DNA from: Bacillota bacterium
GTDB taxonomy: Bacteria > Bacillota > Negativicutes > Sporomusales > Sporomusaceae
Direction: 5' to 3'
DNA length: 20,391 nucleotides
Assembly (NCBI GenBank): GCA_023443285.1
Contig: JAEZVB010000067.1
Location: 1-20,391 of the forward strand
Shown: one piece after another, positions 7,785-15,160 of the stretch
Layout of the letters: each line of letters starts with the position of its first letter
Position numbering within the stretch: position 1 is the stretch's first letter
The notes under the pieces: model-generated
Told to the model about the DNA's origin: nothing
What the model saw: the letters and a program-made list of their open reading frames with translations, nothing else
Database searches by the model: none
Translations under genes and position numbers: made by a program

Positions 7785-8549
7785 ATGGTGCGAGTGACAG
7801 CACTAGGTGTTGGCGGAGCCTTTACTGATCGGTTTTATCATACAAATTATTTGGTGGAACTTCCCGGAGTAAGAATGCTTATTGATGTTGGCACCACTCT
7901 TAGATACAGTCTTCAGGCAGCGGGATATACAGCAAGAGACATTGACAGAGTTGCTATTACTCATTTCCATTCTGACCATGCCGGTGGTATTGAAGAGTTT
8001 GTGCAGCGATGCCGTTACCTGTATCAGCACCGGCCTTCTATCTTTGCAATGAATGACCAAATTCCTCTGCTGTCAGGTTTGTTTGCGCTCCATGGCGCTA
8101 ACATGGAAGATTACTTACAGGTAATAACCGGAGAGAACCCAATAATCATAACTGATTCCGACGAGGGGCAGTTCCAACTGGAATATTTCTCAACCCAAGG
8201 CCTGCATGCACAAGTAACTAGTAATTATATACTGGGTATCCGCAGGATAGACAGGCGTAATCATGCTACGCGAGTAGTATTCACAGGAGATATTGGCCCT
8301 ATTGAGCAATCCGCATTAGGGAAATTAGTTGCTGATCCGGATACTATGGCAGTATTCCATGATTGCTATACTGGCAAAATTCCAAGTCGTGATCACCCAT
8401 CCTTGGAACAACTGCAAAGATTCTACCCGCCTGAACAACGGTCTAAAATCTACCTCATTCACTATGGCGACAATATTTTGGAATATGTAGAATGCATCAA
8501 GGAAGCTGGGTTTAAACTCGCCATTCAGGGAGAGACAATTATAATTTAA
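7785..8549 (+). CDS. Metallo-beta-lactamase-fold hydrolase
   Basis: 254 residues. The metal-binding motif THFHSDHAGG gives H60, H62, D64 and H65. Further ligands are probably H141 (QGLHAQ), D169 (VVFTGDIGP) and H226 (LIHYGD), which completes the two-metal site of the MBL superfamily. The opening strand VTALGVGGAFT and the NYLVE segment are typical of the RNase Z/AtsA-like subgroup rather than true beta-lactamases. No signal peptide is seen, so it is cytoplasmic. AAGGGGG lies about 6 nt before the ATG. It lies 113 nt after the FMN enzyme and could share its transcript, since no terminator is seen between them. Its 3' end overlaps by 4 nt the end of the convergent histidine kinase gene, leaving no room for a separate terminator. 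The substrate is unknown. Confidence 0.8.
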   Translation: MVRVTALGVGGAFTDRFYHTNYLVELPGVRMLIDVGTTLRYSLQAAGYTARDIDRVAITHFHSDHAGGIEEFVQRCRYLYQHRPSIFAMNDQIPLLSGLFALHGANMEDYLQVITGENPIIITDSDEGQFQLEYFSTQGLHAQVTSNYILGIRRIDRRNHATRVVFTGDIGPIEQSALGKLVADPDTMAVFHDCYTGKIPSRDHPSLEQLQRFYPPEQRSKIYLIHYGDNILEYVECIKEAGFKLAIQGETIII

Positions 8550-11053
8550 TTTGGTATATGTTGCCCATTAAACTTGAAGTGAAATGCTGTTCCGCCTGAA
8601 CCTGTTTCAAACTGAATGGTCGCGTTGTGACGTTGAGCGATTCGATAGCAGACAGCCAATCCCAACCCGGTGCCATTTTCTTTGGTCGTAACAAACGGTG
8701 TTCCTAATTTTTCTATGATCTCAGACGGTATTCCTGTGCCGCTGTCTCGCACCGTCATTGCCACATTGGTTCCAACTTTGGCAGTGCTAATAGTTAGCTT
8801 ACCGCTTTGAGGCATAGCATCCATTCCGTTGCCTACTAAATTCAAGATGCACTGGCGTATCTCGCTTTCATCAGCAAATACATCGCCGATATCCCCAAGC
8901 TCTAGCTCAATACTGTTACCCCGCCTAAAGGCGTCGGCCTGCAATAATGGGAAAAGGTTTCGTATTATTGCATTGAGATCAGTTAACTTTAGTTCAACCT
9001 TCTTATTTTTTGCTAGCGATAAAAACTCTGTGATAATGCTATTCGCTCGATCAAGCTCCTCAATCATTAGCTTCATCTGTTCGCGATAGTCTGCTAAGGC
9101 AGTTTTTTGGCTAAAACGTTGTAGATACCCTCTTACTGTGGTCATGGGATTACGTACCTCATGACCAATGCTTGCGGCCATTTCGCCAATGAGATTAAGT
9201 CTGTCTAGCCGCGCAATTTCTGCCTCATAAGCCTTTTGTTCGGTAATATCCCTCATATATACAAAAAGTCCATTCACATATGGATAAAGATGAATGTCAA
9301 AAGTTTTCTTACTGAATGTACTTTGGAACATTCTATGTATAGGCTTATTAGATTCACACGCCATGTAGCAATTTTGGTGTATTTCGCCCCCAATCATTTC
9401 AGGGAATATTTCCCATATATTTTTCCCGATTTGAATTTTGTTTACTCTGATGTCTACTAGTCGTAACGCAACTTTGTTTATATAGGTGAGTCGCCATTCC
9501 TTATCCAAAACTAAGAACGGTTCGCTTATACTTTCGAAGATGGCGACCATTTCGGCATTGACTTCGCTTATTCTTCGAACCTGTTCTTTAACTAGTGTCT
9601 GCAAATGATCACGGTGCTTCCTAATTTCATCTTCCATTGCCTTGCGTTCAGTGATATCACGAATAATAGATACGGCTCCGATAATGGTGCCCTTAGTATC
9701 TCTAACAGGATTAGAACTTATTTCAGAGTAGTACAGTTCATTGTTTGCTGGATTTCGGATCATTTCTTGCTCGTTTTTGACGACTTCTCCTTGAAGCGCT
9801 CGCAATAGCGGTGCCTCTTCAATCGGCTTGGGAGTGCCATCAGTATATAAAATTTCCAGGCTTGCAGCAAATTTCTTAATATCGGTCTCATCCGCGCTAA
9901 GGTGGAGCCTTTGATTAGCGGATGGATTTGCCAAAGTAATTTGGGCCTTTGTATTAGCGAACCATACCTCGTCGCTAATGCTGTTGATTAGCGCTGCCAG
10001 GCGGTCCTTATCCTTCTGGACTAGCTTTGATAGTCGCTTGGTGTTTTCGTGTCTGCTAATAAGTAGAATACAAAAAGCTATGATAAACAAGCTTGCCAGT
10101 GAGACCCCCAGGATGTAGCTTTGCTTGCGCTGGTTATAGGCAGCTAAAGCTCTTTCTGTTGCTTTTCCTACCGTAACGATAAGCGGGTACTCCGGCATAA
10201 CGCGGTAACTCGCTATACGCTGAACACCATCAAATACATTCTTTGCTACATATGAACCATAACGAGGGTCGCTTTGAATAGATTCTCTATAAAAAGTATA
10301 ATTTACATTCTGACTAATCGCTAAATCATTAGGACTTTGACGTGCGCGAACAAAACCATCCAAACCGATTAGAGAAATATGCTGGTTCTGCCCTAGATCT
10401 ATCTTATCGTAGAACGAAAGAAAATAGTCAGCTCTCAGCGCTATATAAACAATACCGCCGAAAGATCCATCAGGCTTGTTGATGCGGCGTGTTAAAGGAA
10501 TTACTTTTGTAGATGTTGTCCTGCTTATAATCGTCTTGCCAATATTTAGTTCTTGGCTATCTCGGTGTTGGTGTACTAGAAAGTAGTCTCTATCGGAGTA
10601 TTTTGATCCAATGATATCCCGAATGTAAGAGGCAACTATAATTCCCTGCTCATTAAATACTGCTATAAGGTTTCGTGATGAATCGTTGGAGGCACTCCTC
10701 GAAGTAACATCAAAAACCGGGTCAGAAAGGCCGTTTTGTTCATAAGCCCGTTTTAGATTGAGTAGATCTTTGTCGGCGTCAGCAACGATTCTACGCACGT
10801 GTTCTTCAAAAGCTATGGCCAGGTTCATAGTTTCCTGTGATGCGTTTGTAATCGTCCTTTCGTAGTCATTATCGATATGAAAGCTGATGAATAAGCAAAG
10901 ACCGCTGATTAGTATAACCCCTAGCAAGATAATGAGCCATGAATAGCCGGACAAACATCGTATTACTTTAAGAGTGTTGCTGCCTTTAGTCAGCAGTTTC
11001 GTAATCGGTAGTTCGGCTAAATTTTTTTTATTAAGCATGCGTAAGAAATTCAT
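8546..11053 (-). CDS. Membrane sensor histidine kinase (Cache-PAS-PAS-HisKA-HATPase)
   Basis: 835 residues. TM1 is at about 38-58 and TM2 at about 312-333. The roughly 250 residues between them form an extracytoplasmic sensor of the double-Cache type, with RDYF...IGKTIISRTT...PLTRRI motifs. Two cytoplasmic PAS domains follow (about 351-470, ending GAVSIIRDITERK, and about 500-605, ending YMRDITEQKAYE). The kinase core is complete: phospho-acceptor H631 in SIGHEVRNPMTT, N-box NLVGNGMDA near 738-746, VRDSGTGIP and GTGLGLAV. The reverse-strand ATG is preceded by AGGGGG with about 6 nt spacing. No response regulator is in the window. The layout resembles orphan kinases of spore formers that feed a phosphorelay, but that role is only an inference. 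Cache domains often bind small carboxylates or amino acids. Confidence 0.88.
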   Translation of the reverse strand: MNFLRMLNKKNLAELPITKLLTKGSNTLKVIRCLSGYSWLIILLGVILISGLCLFISFHIDNDYERTITNASQETMNLAIAFEEHVRRIVADADKDLLNLKRAYEQNGLSDPVFDVTSRSASNDSSRNLIAVFNEQGIIVASYIRDIIGSKYSDRDYFLVHQHRDSQELNIGKTIISRTTSTKVIPLTRRINKPDGSFGGIVYIALRADYFLSFYDKIDLGQNQHISLIGLDGFVRARQSPNDLAISQNVNYTFYRESIQSDPRYGSYVAKNVFDGVQRIASYRVMPEYPLIVTVGKATERALAAYNQRKQSYILGVSLASLFIIAFCILLISRHENTKRLSKLVQKDKDRLAALINSISDEVWFANTKAQITLANPSANQRLHLSADETDIKKFAASLEILYTDGTPKPIEEAPLLRALQGEVVKNEQEMIRNPANNELYYSEISSNPVRDTKGTIIGAVSIIRDITERKAMEDEIRKHRDHLQTLVKEQVRRISEVNAEMVAIFESISEPFLVLDKEWRLTYINKVALRLVDIRVNKIQIGKNIWEIFPEMIGGEIHQNCYMACESNKPIHRMFQSTFSKKTFDIHLYPYVNGLFVYMRDITEQKAYEAEIARLDRLNLIGEMAASIGHEVRNPMTTVRGYLQRFSQKTALADYREQMKLMIEELDRANSIITEFLSLAKNKKVELKLTDLNAIIRNLFPLLQADAFRRGNSIELELGDIGDVFADESEIRQCILNLVGNGMDAMPQSGKLTISTAKVGTNVAMTVRDSGTGIPSEIIEKLGTPFVTTKENGTGLGLAVCYRIAQRHNATIQFETGSGGTAFHFKFNGQHIPN

Positions 11054-11190
11054 GCTTAGCCCCCTAAAATCGATGATAAATTACTATATTTAACATAATT
11101 TCCATAAATCCTTTATTGAGATGCAATGCTCACTTTCAAATTAACTACATCATCTTATTGCTTCGGTTGGGAGTAGAACATCGGCATAAG

Positions 11191-11241
11191 AAATACCGTA
11201 GGATGGTGACCATTCATATTGGTCACCATCCTACGGTATTT
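11191..11241 (-). terminator. Perfect 21-bp hairpin, terminator of the B3/B4 gene
   Basis: Bases 11191-11211 and 11221-11241 are perfect complements around a 9-nt loop, starting AAATACCGTAGG and ending CCTACGGTATTT. It is about 50 nt beyond the stop of the minus-strand B3/B4-domain gene and upstream of the histidine kinase gene. On the minus strand the stem is followed by CTTATG after the stem's own TTT; on the plus strand by TTCTACG. It could terminate in both directions, though few T follow on the minus strand. Confidence 0.75.
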
Positions 11242-11292
11242 TTCTACGTGTTTAATTCAAACGCTTTATATTAGAGTTGTATACTTAATTTT

Positions 11293-11958
11293 TTAACTGA
11301 AGATCTGCTGCAACTCAACCTCGGCTTTTGCGCTGACAACTGCGACATAGTTGTATATATCGGATAAATGGGCTGAAATTTCCTTTTGGGTAATACCTGG
11401 GGGTGCGTAAACGACAAAAAGTGCTTTTTGTGTATCAGGCATAATTCGAGTACGTAAATCAGGTCCATGAATAATGCTTGAAATAATTCCTTCGCTGTCT
11501 TGAATCAGCATATCGCCGTGTTTTAGTTGTTGTTCATTACCGTTAATAAGAGTATATTTTTCATCACCCATTGCCACATCTAAAGTTAAGGGCAATTTTA
11601 GTGCTTTGTGATCGTGTCCTGCTGTTAATAAGCAGTTTTTGAGTTCTGCCATAAACATGGCTTCAACTAGACCGGCGACACTAGGAATGCTTTTACCTTT
11701 GAAAATAATTGATTCTAATTGTTGCTTAACGTGGTAAGTTTTTGCATACCGTTTGTAATAATCATTATAAATCTTAATTGGAGTATGTTCATTTAATTCT
11801 TTACGGTTCGAAAATCTTGTTGCTAGATTGTCTACTAAGGTTTGCTTGTGGGTGTCTAGCTTTTTATTTTGCGGCGGGTTAAGTAAATTATTTATTAGCA
11901 TAATACCAACGCTCGCTTCGGGATGCGCTTTCTTCCACGCTTCTGTAATTTTTAACAA
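11293..11958 (-). CDS. B3/B4 domain-containing protein (PheRS beta-like editing-domain fold)
   Basis: About 221 residues. It matches stand-alone B3/4-domain proteins related to the editing module of phenylalanyl-tRNA synthetase beta. Seen are an N-terminal GIMLINN strand, a helix-rich linker with IKIYNDYYKRYAKTYHVKQQLE, SIPSVAGLVEAMFMAELKNCLLTAGHD, TLDVAMGDEKYTLINGNE, and an IIHGPDLRTRI...ALFVVYAPPGI end. Stand-alone members are thought to clear mischarged tRNA or bind amino-acid-like ligands, but the role of this one is unknown. The frame is open from a TTG at 11982. TAAGGAGATG serves as the ribosome site, so the ATG inside it is too close and the TTG at 11958 (7 nt further) is the likely start. 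It is the only gene of its transcript in the window. Confidence 0.8.
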   Translation of the reverse strand: MLKITEAWKKAHPEASVGIMLINNLLNPPQNKKLDTHKQTLVDNLATRFSNRKELNEHTPIKIYNDYYKRYAKTYHVKQQLESIIFKGKSIPSVAGLVEAMFMAELKNCLLTAGHDHKALKLPLTLDVAMGDEKYTLINGNEQQLKHGDMLIQDSEGIISSIIHGPDLRTRIMPDTQKALFVVYAPPGITQKEISAHLSDIYNYVAVVSAKAEVELQQIFS

Positions 11959-11982
11959 ATTGAACATCTCCTTATGGTACAA

Positions 11983-12226
11983 AATTTATAAGTTTATGAG
12001 GATTGAAGTAATACAATCTCTTTCACCTTATTTGATCCAGACTATAAACGATAAGGTAAGGTATGATTGTTATAATGCTAGCATAATAACAGGTGTGATT
12101 ATAGAACCAGTTCGCGGTAAATTTTAGAAGGCCAGTTGGAGGAAAAATGTAGGAGGGAATAGCGTGAGGGTCTTGGTCTTAATAATTTTAATATTATAAA
12201 TTTTTTTAAAAAACAGCTAATTGCTA
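11983..12226 (+). other. Intergenic region between the B3/B4 gene and the methyl-transfer locus, with two doubtful small ORFs
   Basis: This AT-rich stretch separates divergent genes. It contains a 43-codon plus-strand ORF (ATG 11996, TAG 12125-12127, product starting MRIEVIQSLSPYLIQ) with no ribosome site. It also contains an 11-codon ORF (GTG 12164 to TAA 12199, product MRVLVLIILIL) that has a good AGGAGGG 7 nt upstream. Neither is recognised; the second could be a leader peptide or chance. A promoter for the minus-strand B3/B4 gene should also lie here, but no convincing pair was seen. Confidence 0.35.
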
Positions 12227-12272
12227 GCAGGAATTTTGTAGTAGACTTAGAATTAAACTTGTGTAGACAAGT
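12227..12272 (+). promoter_or_regulatory. SigH-like promoter with an overlapping HutC/GntR-type operator
   Basis: GCAGGAATT (12227-12235), 11 nt, then TTAGAAT (12247-12253) fits the SigH pattern known from Bacillus (RNAGGAWWW, N11-12, RNNGAAT) with one mismatch. Immediately downstream, over the expected transcription start, is ACTTGTGTAGACAAGT (12257-12272). Its core GTGTAGAC matches GTNTANAC, the core bound by HutC-subfamily GntR regulators, and its 6-nt outer arms are perfect inverted repeats. The gntR gene of this locus encodes such a regulator. The arrangement predicts GntR control of MFS 1 and the methyltransferase. Both assignments are motif-based. Confidence 0.5.
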
Positions 12273-12392
12273 AGGCAACTATACAAAAATCTAGTGTAAG
12301 CTGATTAAATTATAATGAAAGGAAGGGCGATGATTTTTTAATAGTAGTTTAAATTAAAAACTTGATGTAGTGAATTAAAAAGGAGGGTAAAC

Positions 12393-13598
12393 ATGGAGAT
12401 TCAGCTGAAAAATGAAGAGTATAGTCAGTATCGGTGGGTAATTTTGGCGTTAATGTTTATGTGCTTTATATTCACGTTCGTAACTCGTTTTGCTTGGCCG
12501 CCTTTGATTCCGGTTGTAGTACCAGCGCTAGGGATGAAGATGACGCAGGCGGGCGCATTTATGAGTGCGTTTTATTTTGGTTATGTTATTACTCAGATTC
12601 CAGCCGGGATGCTGGCTGACCGCTTTGGAGTACGACTGATACTCGGGGCAAGTTTAGTGATTGAAGGACTGTCTACTTTTGGTATGGGTTATATGGCAAG
12701 CTACGATGTCGGATTATGGTTGCGCGCTATTACTGGCCTGGGAGCCGGGGCTGTTTTTGCTGCATGTTCTAGGGCTCTTATGGAGTGGTTTCCGGCAAAA
12801 GAGCGGGGAACGGCCTTCGGTATCATGCTAGCTGCTCCCTCAGGCGGCATTGTTTTATCCAACTATATAGTGCCTGCCTTGAATCAGGCATTTAGCTGGC
12901 AAGGTGCGTTCAAAACAATTGGTATTGCCACAGTAATCCTAGGTATAGCCATATATTTTATGGTGAAAACCTCTGATCAACCTAAAGGTGAAAAGAGTAT
13001 GTTTGCTGGCATCAAGGTGGTGTTCAGTAATAGAAATATCCTATTAACAGCGATTGCCGGTTTTTGCTTGATGTGGGTGGAACTCGGAACAGCCACCTGG
13101 GCAAACGCTTATATTAAAAAATTGGGTTTTACCGTCGCCGATGCCGGCATGGTTATGATTGCTTATGGGATTGGCGGTGTTATTGCACCGATGGTTTCAG
13201 GGTATATTTCAGATAAAATAGGCAATCGTAAGGCTTTGCTTATTGTATCTTATATTTTAATTATCCCATTAACTGTATACTTTGGTTATCAAACTACAAT
13301 TAGTATGCTAAGTATCGTAGGTTTTCTCTTTGGTTTTTGCTCTTACCTAGCTAACCCGCAACTTACCGTACTAATCTCAGAGTTTGCGGGCAAAGAGTTG
13401 GCAGCAACAGCTAACGGTTTTGCAAACTTTATCTTCCAAATTGCACCGATGATTAGTCCATTAATACTAGGGTGGTCAATAGATACGACAGGCAACTTTA
13501 ATTCTGTATGGTATATGATGGCTGCAGGCCCGCTTGTTGGCATAATTGTACTGATGGGGATTGGTAAGGGCAGTCAGTCCGTTTCAGATAGTAGATAA
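12393..13598 (+). CDS. MFS transporter 1 of the methyl-transfer locus
   Basis: 401 residues with about 12 membrane segments. It has the MFS motif A loop LADRFGVRLIL after helix 2 and its second-half counterpart ISDKIGNRKALL. RFAWPPLIPVVVPALGM in helix 1 and GAGAVFAACSRALMEWFP near helix 4 resemble anion or organic-acid uptake carriers of the MFS rather than drug exporters. AAAAAGGAGGG lies 6 nt before the ATG. The methyltransferase gene starts 32 nt after its stop, so the two are almost certainly co-transcribed, pointing to import of the methylated substrate or export of its demethylated product. It is a close paralogue of MFS transporter 2: a hand count over the 80 residues from YRWVIL gives 62 identities. 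Confidence 0.85.
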   Translation: MEIQLKNEEYSQYRWVILALMFMCFIFTFVTRFAWPPLIPVVVPALGMKMTQAGAFMSAFYFGYVITQIPAGMLADRFGVRLILGASLVIEGLSTFGMGYMASYDVGLWLRAITGLGAGAVFAACSRALMEWFPAKERGTAFGIMLAAPSGGIVLSNYIVPALNQAFSWQGAFKTIGIATVILGIAIYFMVKTSDQPKGEKSMFAGIKVVFSNRNILLTAIAGFCLMWVELGTATWANAYIKKLGFTVADAGMVMIAYGIGGVIAPMVSGYISDKIGNRKALLIVSYILIIPLTVYFGYQTTISMLSIVGFLFGFCSYLANPQLTVLISEFAGKELAATANGFANFIFQIAPMISPLILGWSIDTTGNFNSVWYMMAAGPLVGIIVLMGIGKGSQSVSDSR

Positions 13599-13630
13599 AG
13601 CAAAATATTTAATGAAAAGAGTGATGTTAA

Positions 13631-14995
13631 ATGTCCACTGATATGAAAGAAGTTTATGAGCAACGGTTAGGTAGATATCAGGCCGCAATGGCGTTGGAGC
13701 CGGTGGATCGAATTCCAATTGCCATTGGCACTAATAACTTCGCTGAGTCTTATACCGCCAGCGGCCAAGAAGTCATTTATGATCCGCAAAAATGGCTGCA
13801 GAGTGAGATGGATTTCATTCGCGATTTCCCCGAGTTTGATGTCTTGCGAAATAACCGCTTTTGGGCTCCCATTTATGATGTTCTTGGTGTTAAGACATAT
13901 AAATTTCCCGGCCGCGACCTAGCTCCTCACGTTGCTATCCAATTTTCTGAAGCTGAGTATATGCTTGCTGATGAATATGACGCCTTAATTGCTAATTCGG
14001 GGCAGTTTATGCTGGAAAAATTTCTGCCAAGAGTATTTGGTGAAATGGACAAAGGTTCAACTCGTTCCAATTTTGCCTTTCTTAAAGCCGGCATGGCACA
14101 GGGGATGTTTGCTGAGGTTATGCGCAACAGATCCATACAATTGCAGAATCAGTGTGGTATGCCTCAACCCATGACCGGAGCTTTTGTCGCTCCTTTTGAT
14201 ACGCTTGGTGACGTTCTACGAGGTCTAACTGGAATTCTCCGTGACATTCGTCGCCAACCGGACAAAGTGTTGGAGGCATGTGATGTATTGGCACCAATTA
14301 TGGCTCGGTTTGCATTGTCGACTGCCGATCCGCTGCGCCGATACCCAATATTTGTGCCTACCCATAAGCCGACGTTTATGTCGCCGAAACAGTTTGACAC
14401 CTTCTATTGGCCATCATTTAAGAAAACAATGGAAATGATTATTGCCTCCGGATATAAAATTAGGCTGTATATGGAAGGGGATTGGGGTAAGCATTGGCAT
14501 CATATGCTGGAATTGCCAAAAGGTTCTGTAATCTGCGATATTGATGATCAGGGTGATATTTTTAAGGCAAAAGAAGATATTGGCCATCATATGTGTATTG
14601 CTGGCGGTATTCCCAGCCAGATGTTTATTCTTGGTACTCCTGAGGAGATTGATGCAAGAGTTAAGATATTATGTGAAAAACTCGGAGTAGGTGGCGGCTA
14701 TATGATGGGTGGAGGATGCTATCTTCCTGTAAATTCCAAGCCTGAGAACGTTCGAGCCATGGTTGATGCTGTTATGAAATATGGCTGGTATGATAAAAAT
14801 ATTAAGCCCAAACCGCTGCCGCCATTACCTGTTAGTAGCGAAATACCCGGATTAGGCCAGCAGCAGCTTCTTACTCCATGGGAGGTTAAGAAGGCTGATT
14901 TGGGTGGCGTTACTGGTGACGAAGCTCTAATTCGTAAACCTTGGGAAACTATCGAAGGCATGGCTTTCAACTGGTTATGGAGTTGGGCAATGTAA
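13631..14995 (+). CDS. URO-D family corrinoid methyltransferase (candidate O-demethylase methyltransferase I)
   Basis: 454 residues, longer than the ~340 of MtaA or HemE. The opening QAAMALEPVDRIPIA and the C-terminal GTPEEIDARVKILCEKLGVGGGYMMGGGCYLPVNSKPENVRAMVDA block are typical of the uroporphyrinogen-decarboxylase superfamily methyltransferases, which move a methyl group between a substrate and a corrinoid protein. C363 in GGGC is a likely zinc ligand. The H-x-C pair of MtaA is replaced by E282-G-D284 in RLYMEGDWGKHWHHM. H245, H288, H290 and H291 are other possible ligands. The two corrinoid proteins downstream make a methyltransferase role far more likely than haem synthesis. O-demethylation of methoxyaromatics is plausible because O-demethylases of this family are known in acetogens and Desulfitobacterium, but the substrate is not shown. 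GAGTGATG before the ATG is a modest ribosome site. Confidence 0.8.
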   Translation: MSTDMKEVYEQRLGRYQAAMALEPVDRIPIAIGTNNFAESYTASGQEVIYDPQKWLQSEMDFIRDFPEFDVLRNNRFWAPIYDVLGVKTYKFPGRDLAPHVAIQFSEAEYMLADEYDALIANSGQFMLEKFLPRVFGEMDKGSTRSNFAFLKAGMAQGMFAEVMRNRSIQLQNQCGMPQPMTGAFVAPFDTLGDVLRGLTGILRDIRRQPDKVLEACDVLAPIMARFALSTADPLRRYPIFVPTHKPTFMSPKQFDTFYWPSFKKTMEMIIASGYKIRLYMEGDWGKHWHHMLELPKGSVICDIDDQGDIFKAKEDIGHHMCIAGGIPSQMFILGTPEEIDARVKILCEKLGVGGGYMMGGGCYLPVNSKPENVRAMVDAVMKYGWYDKNIKPKPLPPLPVSSEIPGLGQQQLLTPWEVKKADLGGVTGDEALIRKPWETIEGMAFNWLWSWAM

Positions 14996-15060
14996 TGTAA
15001 GGCTAGGTTTTAACTTGGCTTTATCACCAAATGGACTTAGATTCTACTGCTTACTAAGGT

Positions 15061-15090
15061 TAGAGGGCTGACCTTTAGCTCAGTCCTCTA
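15061..15090 (+). terminator. Hairpin between the methyltransferase and MFS transporter 2
   Basis: TAGAGGGCTGA (15061-15071) pairs with TCAGTCCTCTA (15080-15090), an 11-bp stem with one G-T wobble and an 8-nt loop, 65 nt after the methyltransferase stop. No T run follows, so it may stabilise the upstream mRNA end or attenuate rather than fully terminate. Confidence 0.45.
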
Positions 15091-15096
15091 GCAGTG

Positions 15097-15156
15097 GTGT
15101 ATACTACAATCGACAAATGACATTGATTCTCAAAGTTCTCGATTATATACTTGTCT
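15097..15156 (+). promoter_or_regulatory. Promoter of MFS 2 with candidate GntR sites
   Basis: TTGATT (15123-15128) and TATACT (15146-15151) are 17 nt apart, a good vegetative promoter. A GTGTATAC core (15097-15104) matches GTNTANAC and lies upstream of the -35. ACTTGTCT (15149-15156) repeats one half of the operator at 12257 and overlaps the -10. The predicted transcription start falls near 15158, only a few bases before the ATG at 15161. Confidence 0.45.
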
Positions 15157-15160
15157 GTCT

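Noticed and set aside
11996..12127. 43-codon plus-strand ORF before the methyl-transfer locus
   Set aside because: No ribosome site and no recognisable family; kept only as a note within the intergenic entry.
12311..12339. Perfect TATAAT at 12311-12316, then a GGAAGGG-preceded ATG with only three codons
   Set aside because: No matching -35 at a suitable distance, and the three-codon frame cannot be told from chance; the signal at 12227 is better supported.
13631..14995. Uroporphyrinogen decarboxylase (HemE) of haem synthesis
   Set aside because: Too long, with a C-terminal methyltransferase-type GGGC motif, and located among corrinoid proteins and transporters rather than haem genes.
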